Below are positions 21,501 through 32,299 of a DNA stretch of 64,000 bases, in pieces. Every line of letters starts with the position of its first letter. Within the stretch, counting starts at the first letter, position 1. Source of the DNA: Ancylostoma caninum (taxonomy: Eukaryota > Nematoda > Chromadorea > Rhabditida > Ancylostomatidae). The position numbers and the translations under genes were made by a program. The stretch lies in contig JBAJFG010000126.1 of NCBI GenBank assembly GCA_037903475.1, forward strand, positions 868,001-932,000. Reading direction: 5' to 3'. The notes beneath the pieces are model-generated. The model made no database searches. It had not been told where the DNA came from and was given only the letters and a program-made list of their open reading frames with translations.

Positions 21501-22657
21501 CATGAAGTACCACAAAATGTACCACGGGGTTAGATGTCGATCCGTCATTCAAATGTTTCATTTAAATAATCGCATGATCATCCAATCTGTACGCGTTCCC
21601 TAATCATAAAATAATCGGCATCGCTTTATCACGGGCTTGTGCGAAAATAAGAGAGCCAGCTCTTTTTGCACATTCTTTCTCGCGTCGGCGTCATGGCCTT
21701 CGTGAATCGTGTGTATCGCTGGCGCTTCGCGGCTTACGCCTCTTGATGATGGGCGGGGGAGGCAAAGACATTCCTCCCATGGGCCTATCTTTTGTTGGTT
21801 GTTTTTTTAGTGAATGTTTCTTCAGTAAGCTCTCAACACAGAACACATGTGATTTCTTCATTACGTGAGCATGAACAGTTCAGGCCCCAGCACTAGCTGT
21901 TCATCAGATGGAGTAGAAAAGGCCTGTCTTGGAAATCGCATTTGACCTATATCATCACTGAAGCTGATGTTTTTAAAAGAGACCATGAGTCCTAGGTCGA
22001 CGTTGAACTAAAGTTGTAGAAACAGCTCTTTGCTGGGAAAAAGGGTAGTTTTGTAAAGTAGGTATAGCTGCTAGTTCACCTATTAAAAATGGGTCCGCTA
22101 GGAGAGCAGTGTTTCAGGAAACGAGGCGCAGAAGACAAAGTGACCGTTGGTGCACCAACTCCACGAATTCATACCGGCAGAGGAATCGTGTGCAAACGTC
22201 CTCAACATAGATCATATGGATGTGTCAACTGGTAATCGTAGAGATGTGGACATGAGCTCACTAACCCACTACTGCTACGAATCTGAGATCTCTCAAAAGA
22301 AAGAAGGAAGAAGAAAACCTCCGAAATTTTTTTCGGACCTCAGTGGTCCTAGGTCTAACCACCGTTGCGAAGGCAGAAGGCAACCACGTTAGACGTATCC
22401 CAGTGTGTTCAATTTCTAAGAGTTTAGGTAAATAATACTGGAGAGGAATTAGAATTCAGCTTCTGTGACAAAAGTTATTAACAAATATTTTTGACACAGT
22501 ATTTATGCCGCACCCTGAATATCATGATTCACGTGATCTCCCGACCATGTGTACAAGGAGCAGTGAAACAAAAAAATCAGATTGGGTTGAACATTTACTA
22601 CTTCTAAACGTGGAAATGCAAGGCTGCACGAAATCGTTCTTTTTATGAAGAAGTAGT
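21501..22657. other. No gene recognised
   Basis: Region downstream of the collagen gene. Contains a GC-rich patch at 21640-21770 without family likeness. The short plus-strand frame 22147-22392 has no recognisable domain. Confidence 0.4.
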
Positions 22658-23643
22658 TCAATGGCGGCGCTTTCGGTTTCGGCGCGGTGGGCAAGGGCAA
22701 TACTCGGCGTCCAATCCTTGCTTTCCGTTCTCTCCGCGCTGCAAAGCAATATTTCAATAAAGTGTTCCAAAAAGAAATCTGCGCTGCGACTCACAGGTCC
22801 AGGTTGGCCAGGTCTGCCAGGGTTCCCGTCCTTTCCGGGATGTCCAGGTCGTCCTTGTGGTCCAGGATTTCCATCCTTTCCAGGGGCACCGGCTTGTCCT
22901 TGTTCTCCTGGTGGTCCACGTGGTCCCTGAGGTCCTGGGTGGCCGGGCATACCAGGTGAGTACTGCGTCCCTGGCTCTCCAGGTGGCCCTGGTGGGCCGG
23001 GGCGACCGGGCAGTCCAGCTGGTCCTTCGTCTCCTTCTGCTCCTGGCTCTCCCATTGGTCCAGGTGCTCCTGGTGGACCACGGTGTCCGGGGGGCCCTGC
23101 AGGTCCAGCTGGTCCCTGCTCTCCAGCTTCTCCACGTGGGCCTGGAGGTCCTGCTGGGCAGGTGATGCAACCACCAGGGATGTCGTGGGTGACTGCAACG
23201 GCAACTCCTGGAGCACCGGGTCTTCCATCCTCTCCATCGCGTCCTGGCTCCCCAGGAATTCCCTTAGGTCCTGGAGGTCCTGGTGGTCCGGGTGGACAAT
23301 TGGCGGATTTGGGACCGCAGTTACACCTGTCTGGGAATCCAGCAGCACGTGGGCGACGTCCGAAAAGCGTGACAAAGTCAGCCGGGGCTTCCGAGCTGCC
23401 AGTGGGGTGAATGTGCTTGGAAATGATGCGGGTCCAGGTGTCCTCGGATATGCCCTTAAAGTGACGAATTTTTCGGAATGCATTGCTAGAAAATGCAAAA
23501 TTCGATACCTTGAACTCGTCCATGCCGACCTCGACCTCCATCTGCAGGTCAGCGATCTCCTTGAGGAGCGACACCATAGTGACGAGAGAGCATATCACGA
23601 AGGCCAAAGTGGCCACCGAGCCGACGATGATCACTTTACACAT
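22658..23643 (-). CDS. Cuticle collagen (3 exons, 291 aa)
   Basis: Nematode cuticle collagen, a secreted structural protein of the exoskeleton, made in the hypodermis as trimers. Exons are 23643-23509, 23454-22795 and 22738-22658. Residues 1-30 form a hydrophobic signal-anchor followed by the family N-terminal domain (MDEFK joined to [10 protein letters not shown]). A basic RRPR motif is the probable subtilisin-type processing site. Next comes the cluster [10 protein letters not shown], then Gly-X-Y blocks broken at a CITC cluster, and a last block before the C-terminal end [10 protein letters not shown]. The 54-bp first intron is in frame and stop-free, so a naive frame reads through it; its acceptor is TTTAAG rather than TTTCAG. 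The second intron (22739-22794) ends TTTGCAG. Length and cysteine layout match the family. It lies between the two transporter paralogues. Exact orthologue not assigned. Confidence 0.95.
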
Positions 23644-23677
23644 GGTCGAACTGAAGATGCCATGCTGGCGCCAGCTA

Positions 23678-23683
23678 CTTATA
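23678..23683 (-). promoter_or_regulatory. TATA-like box of collagen gene
   Basis: TATAAG on the minus strand about 35-40 bases before the collagen ATG. Cuticle collagen genes usually have short leaders, so the spacing is plausible, but no initiator or trans-splice site was confirmed. Confidence 0.3.
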
Positions 23684-23769
23684 CAAAAGAATGGCAGTAC
23701 AGTAATCTCCGCCTTGCCTTCGTTGATGGAAAGGGCATCACGAAAATTAATTAAGTAGTGTATTTTTTT

Positions 23770-24180
23770 TTACATTTACTCTCCGGTTCCACGCAGTTTC
23801 TCGCTTGCGGACACACGACGACGTTTCGCTGCTGATTTACTTTTTGCGCCAGCCACAGCAGGTCTGCTCCCGCTTTAAAACGAAAGATGAACGATGTTCG
23901 GCTGGACGGCACAGCAACTTATCGCGGTCATACTAGGAAGTGCTCAGTGATCACACAATGCCTTTGGATTTGAAGGTACGCTGTCACGGCTTTCAATATA
24001 AATTGGAGAAGTAGGAACAAGATTGTCGAAGCGGAGGAGTTTGTATTTTTCATTCTTCTAGTAAATTACTCTTCATCATAATCAACGGACGGGTCTCACC
24101 GCGACTTCCCACTGCATCAATGCACTTATGATGAGACATTGGTTGACTGTCTCTTTCCTTTCACCAACACTTTCACGAAG
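23770..24180. other. Collagen 5' flank, nothing recognised
   Basis: Intergenic between the collagen start and a LINE remnant. No exon or repeat recognised. Confidence 0.4.
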
Positions 24181-24191
24181 AGATTCCTGGC

Positions 24192-25090
24192 ATGACAAAC
24201 TGCCGTTGTGCAGGGTACAGCAGACAGCTGGGTAATGTCCTCACGCCTGAACAAAATATTATCGAAAAAATGTGGAAATTCAATAATAACCTCGAGAGAA
24301 AGATTATCCTGTGCAAAGATAGAAATGTATTCTACAAAACGATCAATTCAAGAATCTGCCCAATGAGCAACGAAGGTGTTTTGGTCCCCACTTTTGCACA
24401 AACCAATAGAGAGAAACTAGAAATGTTGGCCGAGGTTTTCGTACAATCTTTCAGTCAGTGCAGTCGCACCAAAGTCCTCCAGGATATTAAGTCGTTCTCA
24501 AAAGTTGGCGACCCTATATGGCTCCACGGCGATGATATTTACTATCTAATCTCTAAATGGCCATCATCCTACTCCGGCACAACTGATCATATTCCCCGGT
24601 ATTTGTAAAAAACATGCTACATACAGCCACGAGACCGTTAGAATATAGCTTTAACTACACTCCATGGTTCCTGAATTGCAGCACAGATTTAAAAAAAACG
24701 AGTCTCGGTTATAGCAATGTTACAGACATTGAATGATTGGATAACGAGGGGGGATATGGAACTAACATGACTGACTTTTGCAAGACTTCTCACAACGTTC
24801 CTTGGGAAAAGCTTCTTCAAAAATTAGGAAGCATTGGTATATATCCTCGCATCAACACCACTTGGATCCGTGCATTCCTCACTAATAACGTTTTTCGTTC
24901 TTGCATAAACAATACTCTGTCCGAGCTTTTAGGCATGTTTGGAGTGCAGTTCCGCAAAAGGGGGGGGGGGGGTGGGTCTTATCTCCAATCCTCTTCAATG
25001 TCAATACTTATGAACTCGCACTTCTCATGCGCGCAATGAATGTCAAGTGTTGCATGCTTGCAGACCACCTCAAAACTTATGATAAAGTTT
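24192..25090 (+). pseudogene. CR1-like LINE reverse transcriptase remnant
   Basis: Decayed non-LTR retrotransposon. The first frame reads VFYKTINSRI, then SKWPSSYSGTTDHIP, matching the N-terminal RT region (family: S..GPD.IP..). Next, in other frames, come a KN...PLEY segment, then WEKLLQKLGSIGIYPR followed by WIRAFLTNN (fingers/palm region). A poly-G run (24960-24972) disrupts the place of the conserved PQGSVLSP motif, after which SPILFNVNTYELALL reappears in a different frame. Part of the palm is deleted. No endonuclease domain is visible. Confidence 0.7.
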
Positions 25091-25187
25091 CCGTTCATAA
25101 GAGCCTGTTCGGCGATACAAAACGCTTAAATACCCATGAATATATATATAATAAAATTGAATATACCTGTAGATAAATATAAATGTA

Positions 25188-25256
25188 TATACCAGTCTGG
25201 CCGTCCAGTTGACGCCGGACTTCCCGACTTCTATCGATGCTCGCTTCGCTCGCATA
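25188..25256 (+). repeat. Dispersed ~60-bp repeat, copy 3
   Basis: ATACCAGTCTGGCCGTCC, GGACTTCCCGACTTC, then GATGCTCGCTTCGCTCGCAT. Best preserved of the three copies, lying at the 3' edge of the LINE remnant. Confidence 0.55.
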
Positions 25257-25689
25257 CTGCACGCTGAAAGCAAACACAAAAGTGTAAATGGATTGATAAA
25301 ATCTGTATCCTTTCACGCAGTTCTATCGCTCTCCTGAAAGGTCCTTGATCCCGTATGTGGTAACTCTCTCCCATATGAACGAAGTTATGCTCTACCATAT
25401 GAGCGAAGTTAGTGGCCTTGAAGAATTGAGTGTAACCAATTCAGTGAGAATGTTATCTTGAAATGACTTAGGCTCAACTGGTTGTTGTGGTAATTCAAGA
25501 GATAAGGGTCTACCGGTGTATATAAACGGAAAGGAGGGAGTGGTGCATTCATACACAAACGGAATGGGAAGAGAACATGGATGCAAAAGGAAACAATGTA
25601 TATCTAGGTGACTTTGGTGGGAGGGTCCGCCGAAACAGGGTAAGCGTACCCCTCATGCAGAAATAGACCCACATAACGAATTCTTATTA

Positions 25690-25800
25690 CTTGCATAAGC
25701 CGGCACACCCTTATCACACCTTTGGACCCGACTCCAGGCGTGTTCCCACTTTTGAACGCGGACGCACCCTTATCACACCGTTGGACTCGACCAGGATGAA
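25690..25800 (+). repeat. ~58-bp minisatellite, two units
   Basis: Units read GCACACCCTTATCACACC, TTTGGACCCGACTCCAGGCG, TGTTCCCACTTTTGAACGCG. This is the same monomer family as at 28110-28340 and 11325-12085. Confidence 0.6.
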
Positions 25801-26570
25801 GCACGGGTGCGATATTACAAACCACCCCTACGCATTTAGAGGAGCAAAGCGAAAAAACAAAGAGGGAGGGCTGCGGGGTGGGGTACGTTGTGTTTTTTTC
25901 TTTATGATTGATCCTCGTCCTGCGACCCCCACACTATCCTACCTACGCACTGACTTCGGCAGAATCGCTAACTGCTTCTATTCAGGAAGCATCCCTGCTG
26001 TTATTTCAAAAATTTCCCATCACAGTAAATCCGTACAGCAACACAGAGTAATAGTAATAAGTTATAGACGCAGTAATTGGTAGAAGTAGTACGTAATTGC
26101 TTGCACAGGGTAAAAATCACAGCAAATTTTCTAAGTCTTACTCCACTTGTGCAAGTCGCGCATGTTAAATCGGTTCGATATTGCAGGAGTTGCACCAAAG
26201 ATAAGCTGAAACCCCCTATGGAGCTATTTTGCGCTCCTACGCGATTCCGCGCTCCACTGCAAAAGAATACTGTAGCTTCCACCGCAGGACAGGTGCGGAG
26301 AAGGTGCATGTATCGCACCCTCATCGCACCTGCCCTGTGGTGGACTCTACAGTCTTCAGGAGTACTAGAGAGATGGGCATAACGCGTCCACAGCGAAGAG
26401 GGAGCAGAGAGTGAGAACAAGGAAGTTTATGTAATAAAAACATGTTAAAACATGTCCAGGATTGTTTAAACAAGTTCAGTTTTCTAGCAGTCTGACTCCT
26501 CCTTTTTTGTTTTATGTTCAGTATGTCCAACATGCTCAAACTTCTTGGGCACGTTTCCTTAAAACTGACA
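25801..26570. other. No gene recognised
   Basis: Short frames on both strands without family likeness. A 20-bp block around 26300-26350 contains a short inverted repeat (GAAGGTGCATGTATCGCACC, then TCATCGCACCTGCCC). Confidence 0.35.
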
Positions 26571-26584
26571 GGTTTGTCTATGTC

Positions 26585-26705
26585 TGGAACAGGGATGAGC
26601 GGAAGTCAGATTTGGAATTTCGGAACTCGGAATTCGGAAGTCGAAAGCCCCAAAAAACACCGGAATATCGGAAGTGCCGGAAGTCGAAAGTCGGAAATGC
26701 AGAGT
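26585..26705 (+). repeat. CGGAAGTC-rich repeat (left)
   Basis: Short tandem-like CGGAAGTC/CGGAATT units, with CCAAAAAACACCGGAATATC in the middle. A related block lies at 27855-27975, where the terminal GGAATGAGCGGAATT motif is inverted but the internal CCAAAAAACGCCGGAATATC is direct. Nature unknown. Confidence 0.4.
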
Positions 26706-27024
26706 AGCCAATACATGTATCTCCACGGAGACTTGGATGGGGAAGGAGGTTAACCAGTGCACTGTTAGATAAACGAGTGTTCATTTGAAAAGCTTTATCC
26801 AATTGTGCCTATGAATGACGTTACTTAGGAATTCAAAAACAGAAGAAAAGTGACTCACCGATGAATAAAGGAAAAATGAGTACTAGTAAAAACTAGTAAA
26901 CCTTGGTGGTCTGACAACGAAAACTCAATAGTGGAGACGAAAGCTTTTTGGAATGGTGTAGCCATCACACCGCTCCCAGAACCACAGCTTACAATGAAGT
27001 AGGTAGAGCCTTAATAGCACCATT

Positions 27025-27273
27025 AGGGCAATTTATACTTGATGCGTGCAACTGACGCGCGTGCGTCTATATGATGAAGAATAGGGCCCAGTCGCATAGA
27101 AGTCGCATCGCAGTCGCAGCTCAGACGCACGCGTTTACGGACTTGCGGCGGCCGCGCATTCTTTTCATTGAGGATGCATATGCCGTGTTGACCGGTCTTC
27201 ATGGAAAATTCCATGCAAATGGATGCGTGCGACTGATGCGCGACTGGCGCACGCAGATAGTATAAATTGCCCT
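27025..27273. mobile_element. MITE with AGGGCAATTTATACT ends
   Basis: The ends are perfectly inverted for 15 bp (AGGGCAATTTATACT on the left, AGTATAAATTGCCCT on the right), then imperfectly for about 30 more (TGCGTGCAACTGACGCGC). Flanked by TA, or the TA is part of the ends. The interior repeats AGTCGCA/CAGTCGCA motifs. Size 249 bp. Confidence 0.7.
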
Positions 27274-27854
27274 ATTCTCACTTCACTCCTCCACTCTACA
27301 GTAGTTTCTCTTGTTAATTATGCAGTAGTGTTCACATCTTCTGCGCAGTATGCCGTGCGACTCTATGGTTTGAAAGAACTAATCGTTGTTTCTGGATCAC
27401 TTCTATACTATTTAGTCAGTTTACGCGTCTACTGAGTCAGAGCGATGGTTTCGAAGTTCTAATTGCCTTTTTCACCATGTACCCCATGTTCAGCAGCATT
27501 CTCTTATCCAGATAACTCATTCTCCAATACTGTGATTTCCTTCACGTCTTGATATATAGCACTAAACTTAGTGAACATATTTGGTACAACATGAACAGTA
27601 AAACCGCAGCCAACGCAACTTCCAGAATTCCATTCTTTGGGAGAAAAAACGTGAAGGTTCCGGCTAGATGTTGTTGTCTTCCTGTGTTCGTGGTGTACTG
27701 TGAATGACGGCAATGCATGCAAGAAAACAGAAGACGGACAGAAAGCGGCACTTCTGGTATGTGCTTTACTGCCGAGAAGGGCAGACGGTGTCGAATACCT
27801 GCTAAGAAACTCCACGAAACTCATATGACAAAATCCAGCTTGGTCACCCTCCAA

Positions 27855-27975
27855 AACTTCCGAAAACTTCCGGCTTTTTTCGCGATTTTTCGGAAGTCGG
27901 ATCGGAAGTCCAAAAAACGCCGGAATATCGGAATTTTCTGAAGTCGGAAGTCGGAATTCCGCTCATTCCTGGTCT
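27855..27975 (+). repeat. CGGAAGTC-rich repeat (right)
   Basis: CCAAAACTTCCGAAAACTTC, then GGAAGTCGGATCGGAAGTCC, then GGAATTCCGCTCATTCCTGG. Related to 26585-26705. Confidence 0.4.
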
Positions 27976-28109
27976 GGAATTTATGTTATAGATTGAGAGA
28001 GGCCGAATACTGATAAAAATATAACGAAAGCTGTTCAATTGCTCATTACAATGCAAAGACTATGTACATACCATCAAGAATGGCGGAATCATGGACATGG
28101 TTTGCGCCA

Positions 28110-28345
28110 ATGTAGAAGCAAAAGGGGGCACGTATTCGGGAGCTTCGAATCGCACCCCGTGCTTTACCCTGGACCCGACTCCACGCGTTTCCCCACTAGT
28201 CGACGCCGGTTGGACCCGACTGCAGGCGTATTCTCACTTTTAGGCGCCGATGCACCCTTATCACACCGTTGAAGCCGACTGCATTTGTTTCCCTAATTTC
28301 GGACGCCGGCGCACCCCTTCTTCATCGGCGGACCCGTTGCACATC
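28110..28345 (+). repeat. ~58-bp minisatellite, four units
   Basis: Units with TGGACCCGACT, CAGGCGT and GGCGCCGATGCACCCTTATC motifs, the same family as 25690-25800. The last unit is diverged. Confidence 0.6.
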
Positions 28346-28533
28346 GCTGGACCTTCTACTCGACCATCTCTCTACCCCACTCCACCACACCATACCCGTT
28401 CTTAGCCTTTTATAAGATCTCGCAATCACCACCAATGACCATCACTGACCAATCACAGGGTGTGTGCACACGCACGCGCAGAGTCATATAATGTCTGTAT
28501 ATATGTATATATATTTATTTATATATATATATA

Positions 28534-29271
28534 TCTGTATATATAAAAGTGAAAGTTTGTGTGTTTGTGTGTTTGTATGTTTGTGTGTTTGTGTGTTTGT
28601 GTGTATGTATGTTCTGAATAGAAATCGCGCAGCATCAACCGATTCGGACCAAATTTTGCAGGTAGACTCTCCACTGGCCGACGGAGGTTATAGGCTACAT
28701 TGCACCTGGGATTATTGATTGGTTTATCGATTATATCGATTTTATTGATTTTTCGCTCTTCTTGACCAGGGACTAGCGAGAACATGCCTACTGGGGTACC
28801 CCAATGCGCTGGAACACGAATATGACAACCATTTTGCGCCAATTTATCGATTTATTGATTTTATTGATTTTTCGCTATTCTTGATCATGGGTGGGTGGTG
28901 AAGGCATGTCTACCGGGGTAACTCAATGCGCTGAACACGAATGACAACCATTTTGCACGAAATATTGATTTATTGATTTTATCGATTTTTCCCCATTTTC
29001 GCTCGGGGACGGACACAGAAATGTTTTCTTGGGTTTTTCAATACGCTGAATATGACAAACATTTTGCATGAAATATCGTTTTTTCGATTTTATTGATTTT
29101 TGGCAATTCCGCCTAATGGAGCGGTGAAGACATCTTTCCTGGGGTTCCTCAATATGCTGAGTATGAATATGACAACCACTTTGTACGAATACGTCGATTC
29201 AATTTCACCGAAATAGCTTTGCTAACTTTTCGCCCACAAGTCGATGGGAAACGTCACCTGGGCTCCGCTAA
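28534..29271 (+). mobile_element. Helitron-like element, copy 2 (3' end lost)
   Basis: Begins TCTGTATATATAAAAGTGAA like copy 1, with a (GT)-rich stretch and the same ~115-bp internal units. The match to copy 1 stops at GTCACCTGGGCTCCGCTAA (about 29271), where a GC-rich foldback sequence begins. The 3' hairpin and CTAG end are absent, so this copy was truncated or interrupted there. Confidence 0.75.
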
Positions 29272-29279
29272 AGCCCCAC

Positions 29280-29475
29280 ACAGAGTTTTGCCGCCGGGCG
29301 AGTCGCCCATGTCGAAGCATACCGAGCTGCTACGCAGCGCGAGCTCGCTGCGGCAAAACTCGCCAGGGGGGGGTCACTCAGAGTATTTTGCCGCGGCGAG
29401 CTCGCCGCGAGCTCGCTCAGCGAGCGGCGACAAGGAATGCCTCAGACCATTTTTGTCGCGCGCGGCAAAACTCGC
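29280..29475. repeat. Two tandem GC-rich foldbacks
   Basis: GAGTTTTGCCGC at 29282 faces GCGGCAAAACTC near 29350. A second unit, GAGTATTTTGCCGCGG from about 29380, faces GCGGCAAAACTC ending about 29474. Inside are GAGCTCGC palindromes. Each unit can form a hairpin. They sit exactly where Helitron copy 2 breaks off. Confidence 0.6.
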
Positions 29476-29499
29476 CGATGGTATTTTTCTTCGTAGTTT

Positions 29500-31457
29500 C
29501 GCGAATCTTTTAAACAAATTGCACTTCTCCAGTGACGAACATTTCGCTGTTTGTTTATGTTTTTAGCGCTTCTCACTTGACGTTTTCGGTGGGTGCCTAC
29601 CCGTAAACTAGAACATTTGATGTGGAATCCTCGTGTTATTTTTTGTATTCCTAGTATTTTAGTCGTTGATGACGACGATGTAGCGTAGTTATTCCTAGAA
29701 TGCCATCTGGAGGTGGTAGCCAGGAACGGTAAGGATTACGTTAATGAGGCACACGTTCCCTAAGTGGACACCAGGTTCAGAGTACTAATTTATAGAATAC
29801 ACAGAAGAGGCGTTCCTCGTTTGTACCGTTCAGTTCTAACAAGGAATTCTTCAGAAATTCAAAAGAAGTGGAACAATTACTGCGGATATAGAAAAGATGC
29901 CCTGCCGCGCTCCCGCCCCACTCTGAATATCCCCAACGTCGCTGAGCGGCAAAGGCTTGCCACGCCCCCTCTTGCCTATTGTATAGGTCCAACAGTTCAA
30001 CGGGTGTCATCATTCAAGCACCCGTGCACTAAAATCTTGATGCTTTTACTAGGTCTTCAACTGCAGAGAACTCAAATTTCCATAAGATTTTATCCATGAT
30101 TCAAGATATCTTAAAAACTCATTAGACTCCAGAATAGCCGTTATTAGCAGAAACGCTGGCCCTCAATATCCTCATAGATGCTACACATGATTCTCGCATG
30201 TACTCTTCATCTGATTTCATTCCAGGCCACTTCCAGGGCTTCTTTCAGGAGTACAAATATATGTACCGGTAGAGCAGGTTTTCGTCTCTAAAGTGACTAC
30301 AAGGGGAAAATCTATTGTATTCAAATTTGGGCTATACAGGAGTCATTTTCCATGCCTCACGATCTCAGGCAAGCGCCCACTACTCCAATCTTTAACATTT
30401 TTTGCCTCTTTTGCAGGAGCGGAGCCCTGTCGCAGACCATGTCTTCTCTTTTAAAAGTAGACAGATTTCGACAATTTAGAAATGTTTTATAGAATTAGCC
30501 CCAAGTACAAATAAGTTCAAATTTTCGCGTAGGAGTCTACAAGAACTAGAGACACTTCGCCACTGGACGTTATATAGCCCCACAGCGCCAAAGATAGGGA
30601 TTGGCCTGTTTTAACAACAGCTCTGTCTTCGAGTAGGTCCAGGCAATAGATTCAACAAATTTGGCCAAAACCTATCACACTCGGCGTTTGTTAGAGTGAA
30701 AAGTTTCTCGTCAGCAAAGACGTTCGTGTGTTAGCGAGAATGATGAAATCGCAGCTGGTACTTTTCATTAGCGATTTTGTCGGAGGCTTAACATATGCTA
30801 TTTCTTACCAGTGCTCCCATTCCACAAAAATATCTCGAAAAAAAAACTCCGGATCAACTCAAAGACGACTACTTGCATCGCAGTAGTAAAGATCTCTCCC
30901 GTCTTGTCTGTTGGCGATTAGCGATTAGGGATAAAATGGGTAAAATAAAACGGACCCTGTATACAAGGCTAGCAGATATCAATGAATACTGTGTTAACAT
31001 CTATTTTTGAGTGAAAATGTTTTGAAACCAACGTGATAAATCCCCTAGGTTGTAAGGTACCCCTATTCCTCAAAGAGGTATAGAATGACCGACAGCTCGT
31101 CCTAGCTTCCCTCTTAAACTGAATCGCTGTCTGAATTCTATACTGTGTTTAGCCGGACTAGGTTGTTAGTGGATATATTTATTTATTGTTTCGCCTGACG
31201 TTTCGACGTGACCGTCGTCTGCGGAGGCCTAAAAGTGACTCACAGTTCTTTATCTGTGTTCTAAACCGCCAAACGTCTCCTCCCGCTCTGCTAGTTTCAA
31301 CTTTCTCACCAGCTTACTACCTCGAAAACTTTCGGGACGAAAGACCCACCCTATATCCACCGTTTCTGCGGAAAAGTCCACACCAGTTGTGACCGTGGTT
31401 GCGGACGAGTGAGGGACACTCCACTGTCCACATTCAATGTTGTGTACGGTCTACAGT
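29500..31457. other. No gene recognised
   Basis: Short frames without family likeness. At 31200-31230, GTTTCGACGTGACCGTCGTC resembles sequence flanking Penelope-like elements (compare TTTCGACGCAGTCGTCGTC at 49976) and may belong to the fragment to the right. Confidence 0.35.
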
Positions 31458-32290
31458 TCACATAAGGCTTTGAACATTAGTGTACAGCGATGTAACGTCA
31501 AATGACTCAATAACACTATTCTGTTCAAATTTTGCTTTTCGCAATTGATCGATGAACTCGTAGGTGTTGGAAAGATGACCTGGAACCTTTGCAATCAGTT
31601 GATTCACGATCTTATTGAGAAACCATGAAATTCTGTCGGATGGGCCACCTACACAGCTAACTATTGGTCGTATTTTGAAGGTTTCCGCCGACATCGACCC
31701 CATTTCGTGCAAGGGAATCTCGTGTGTCTTCACAAGGCTGTAGAAAATCGGGCAGCTTGGATTTTTTAGTTTTAGTCTACATACGAATCTATCATCGAGA
31801 CCTGCATACTTTCCTACTTTCGTTCAAACATCGTTCAACCTTCTGCACTGAGCTTGGAACTCTTTTTCAGTCGCTGGCTTGCACATTGTAGTGTCTGCTG
31901 GATGCGCTGCTGTTATTCTGCGGTCCAAGTCTTGCGGCATACCTACAAATTCCCCACCCTTATCGCTGACAGACAGGCGAATGGAATTATTTGATATCAG
32001 TTCACGCACTTCTCTGAAACCTTGCCACTGTTCCCGTGACAAGTTGGTGTAATGACATGTTTTGAACTTTTTCAAAACTTCCAAAACACCAGAAGCGAGA
32101 TTGATGTCAGCCTCCCTAATCGGTTCGGGTTCCTTATAAAACGAACGTGGGAATAGTATCGCAGGGAGTAATCTCCTGCTTTTGTGGGTGGAAGACTGAT
32201 GTAAACCGTCGCGCTTGGATTTCGACCTGAGTGCATCTCGCAGTCTATGTAGACCTCCAACTACTTTACGACACGTCGAGCCATTGATAT
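31458..32290 (-). pseudogene. Penelope-like element fragment (RT N-terminal half)
   Basis: Minus-strand pieces match the Penelope-like element at 50.2 kb in order: SVSDKGGEFVGMPQDLDRRI, then FYSLVKTHEIP, then FKIRPIVSCVGGPSDRISWF, then VIESFDVTSLYTNV. The first and last are conserved landmarks before and within the PLE reverse transcriptase. The reading breaks between frames at about 31730-31830. Motifs downstream of SLYTNV, including the YIDD box and the GIY-YIG endonuclease, are missing. A truncated, inactive copy. Confidence 0.75.
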
Positions 32291-32299
32291 TCTGTGCGA

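Noticed and set aside
22857..23754. Long plus-strand frames across the collagen gene
   Set aside because: Antisense shadows of the Gly-X-Y repeat; the minus-strand collagen model explains the region completely.
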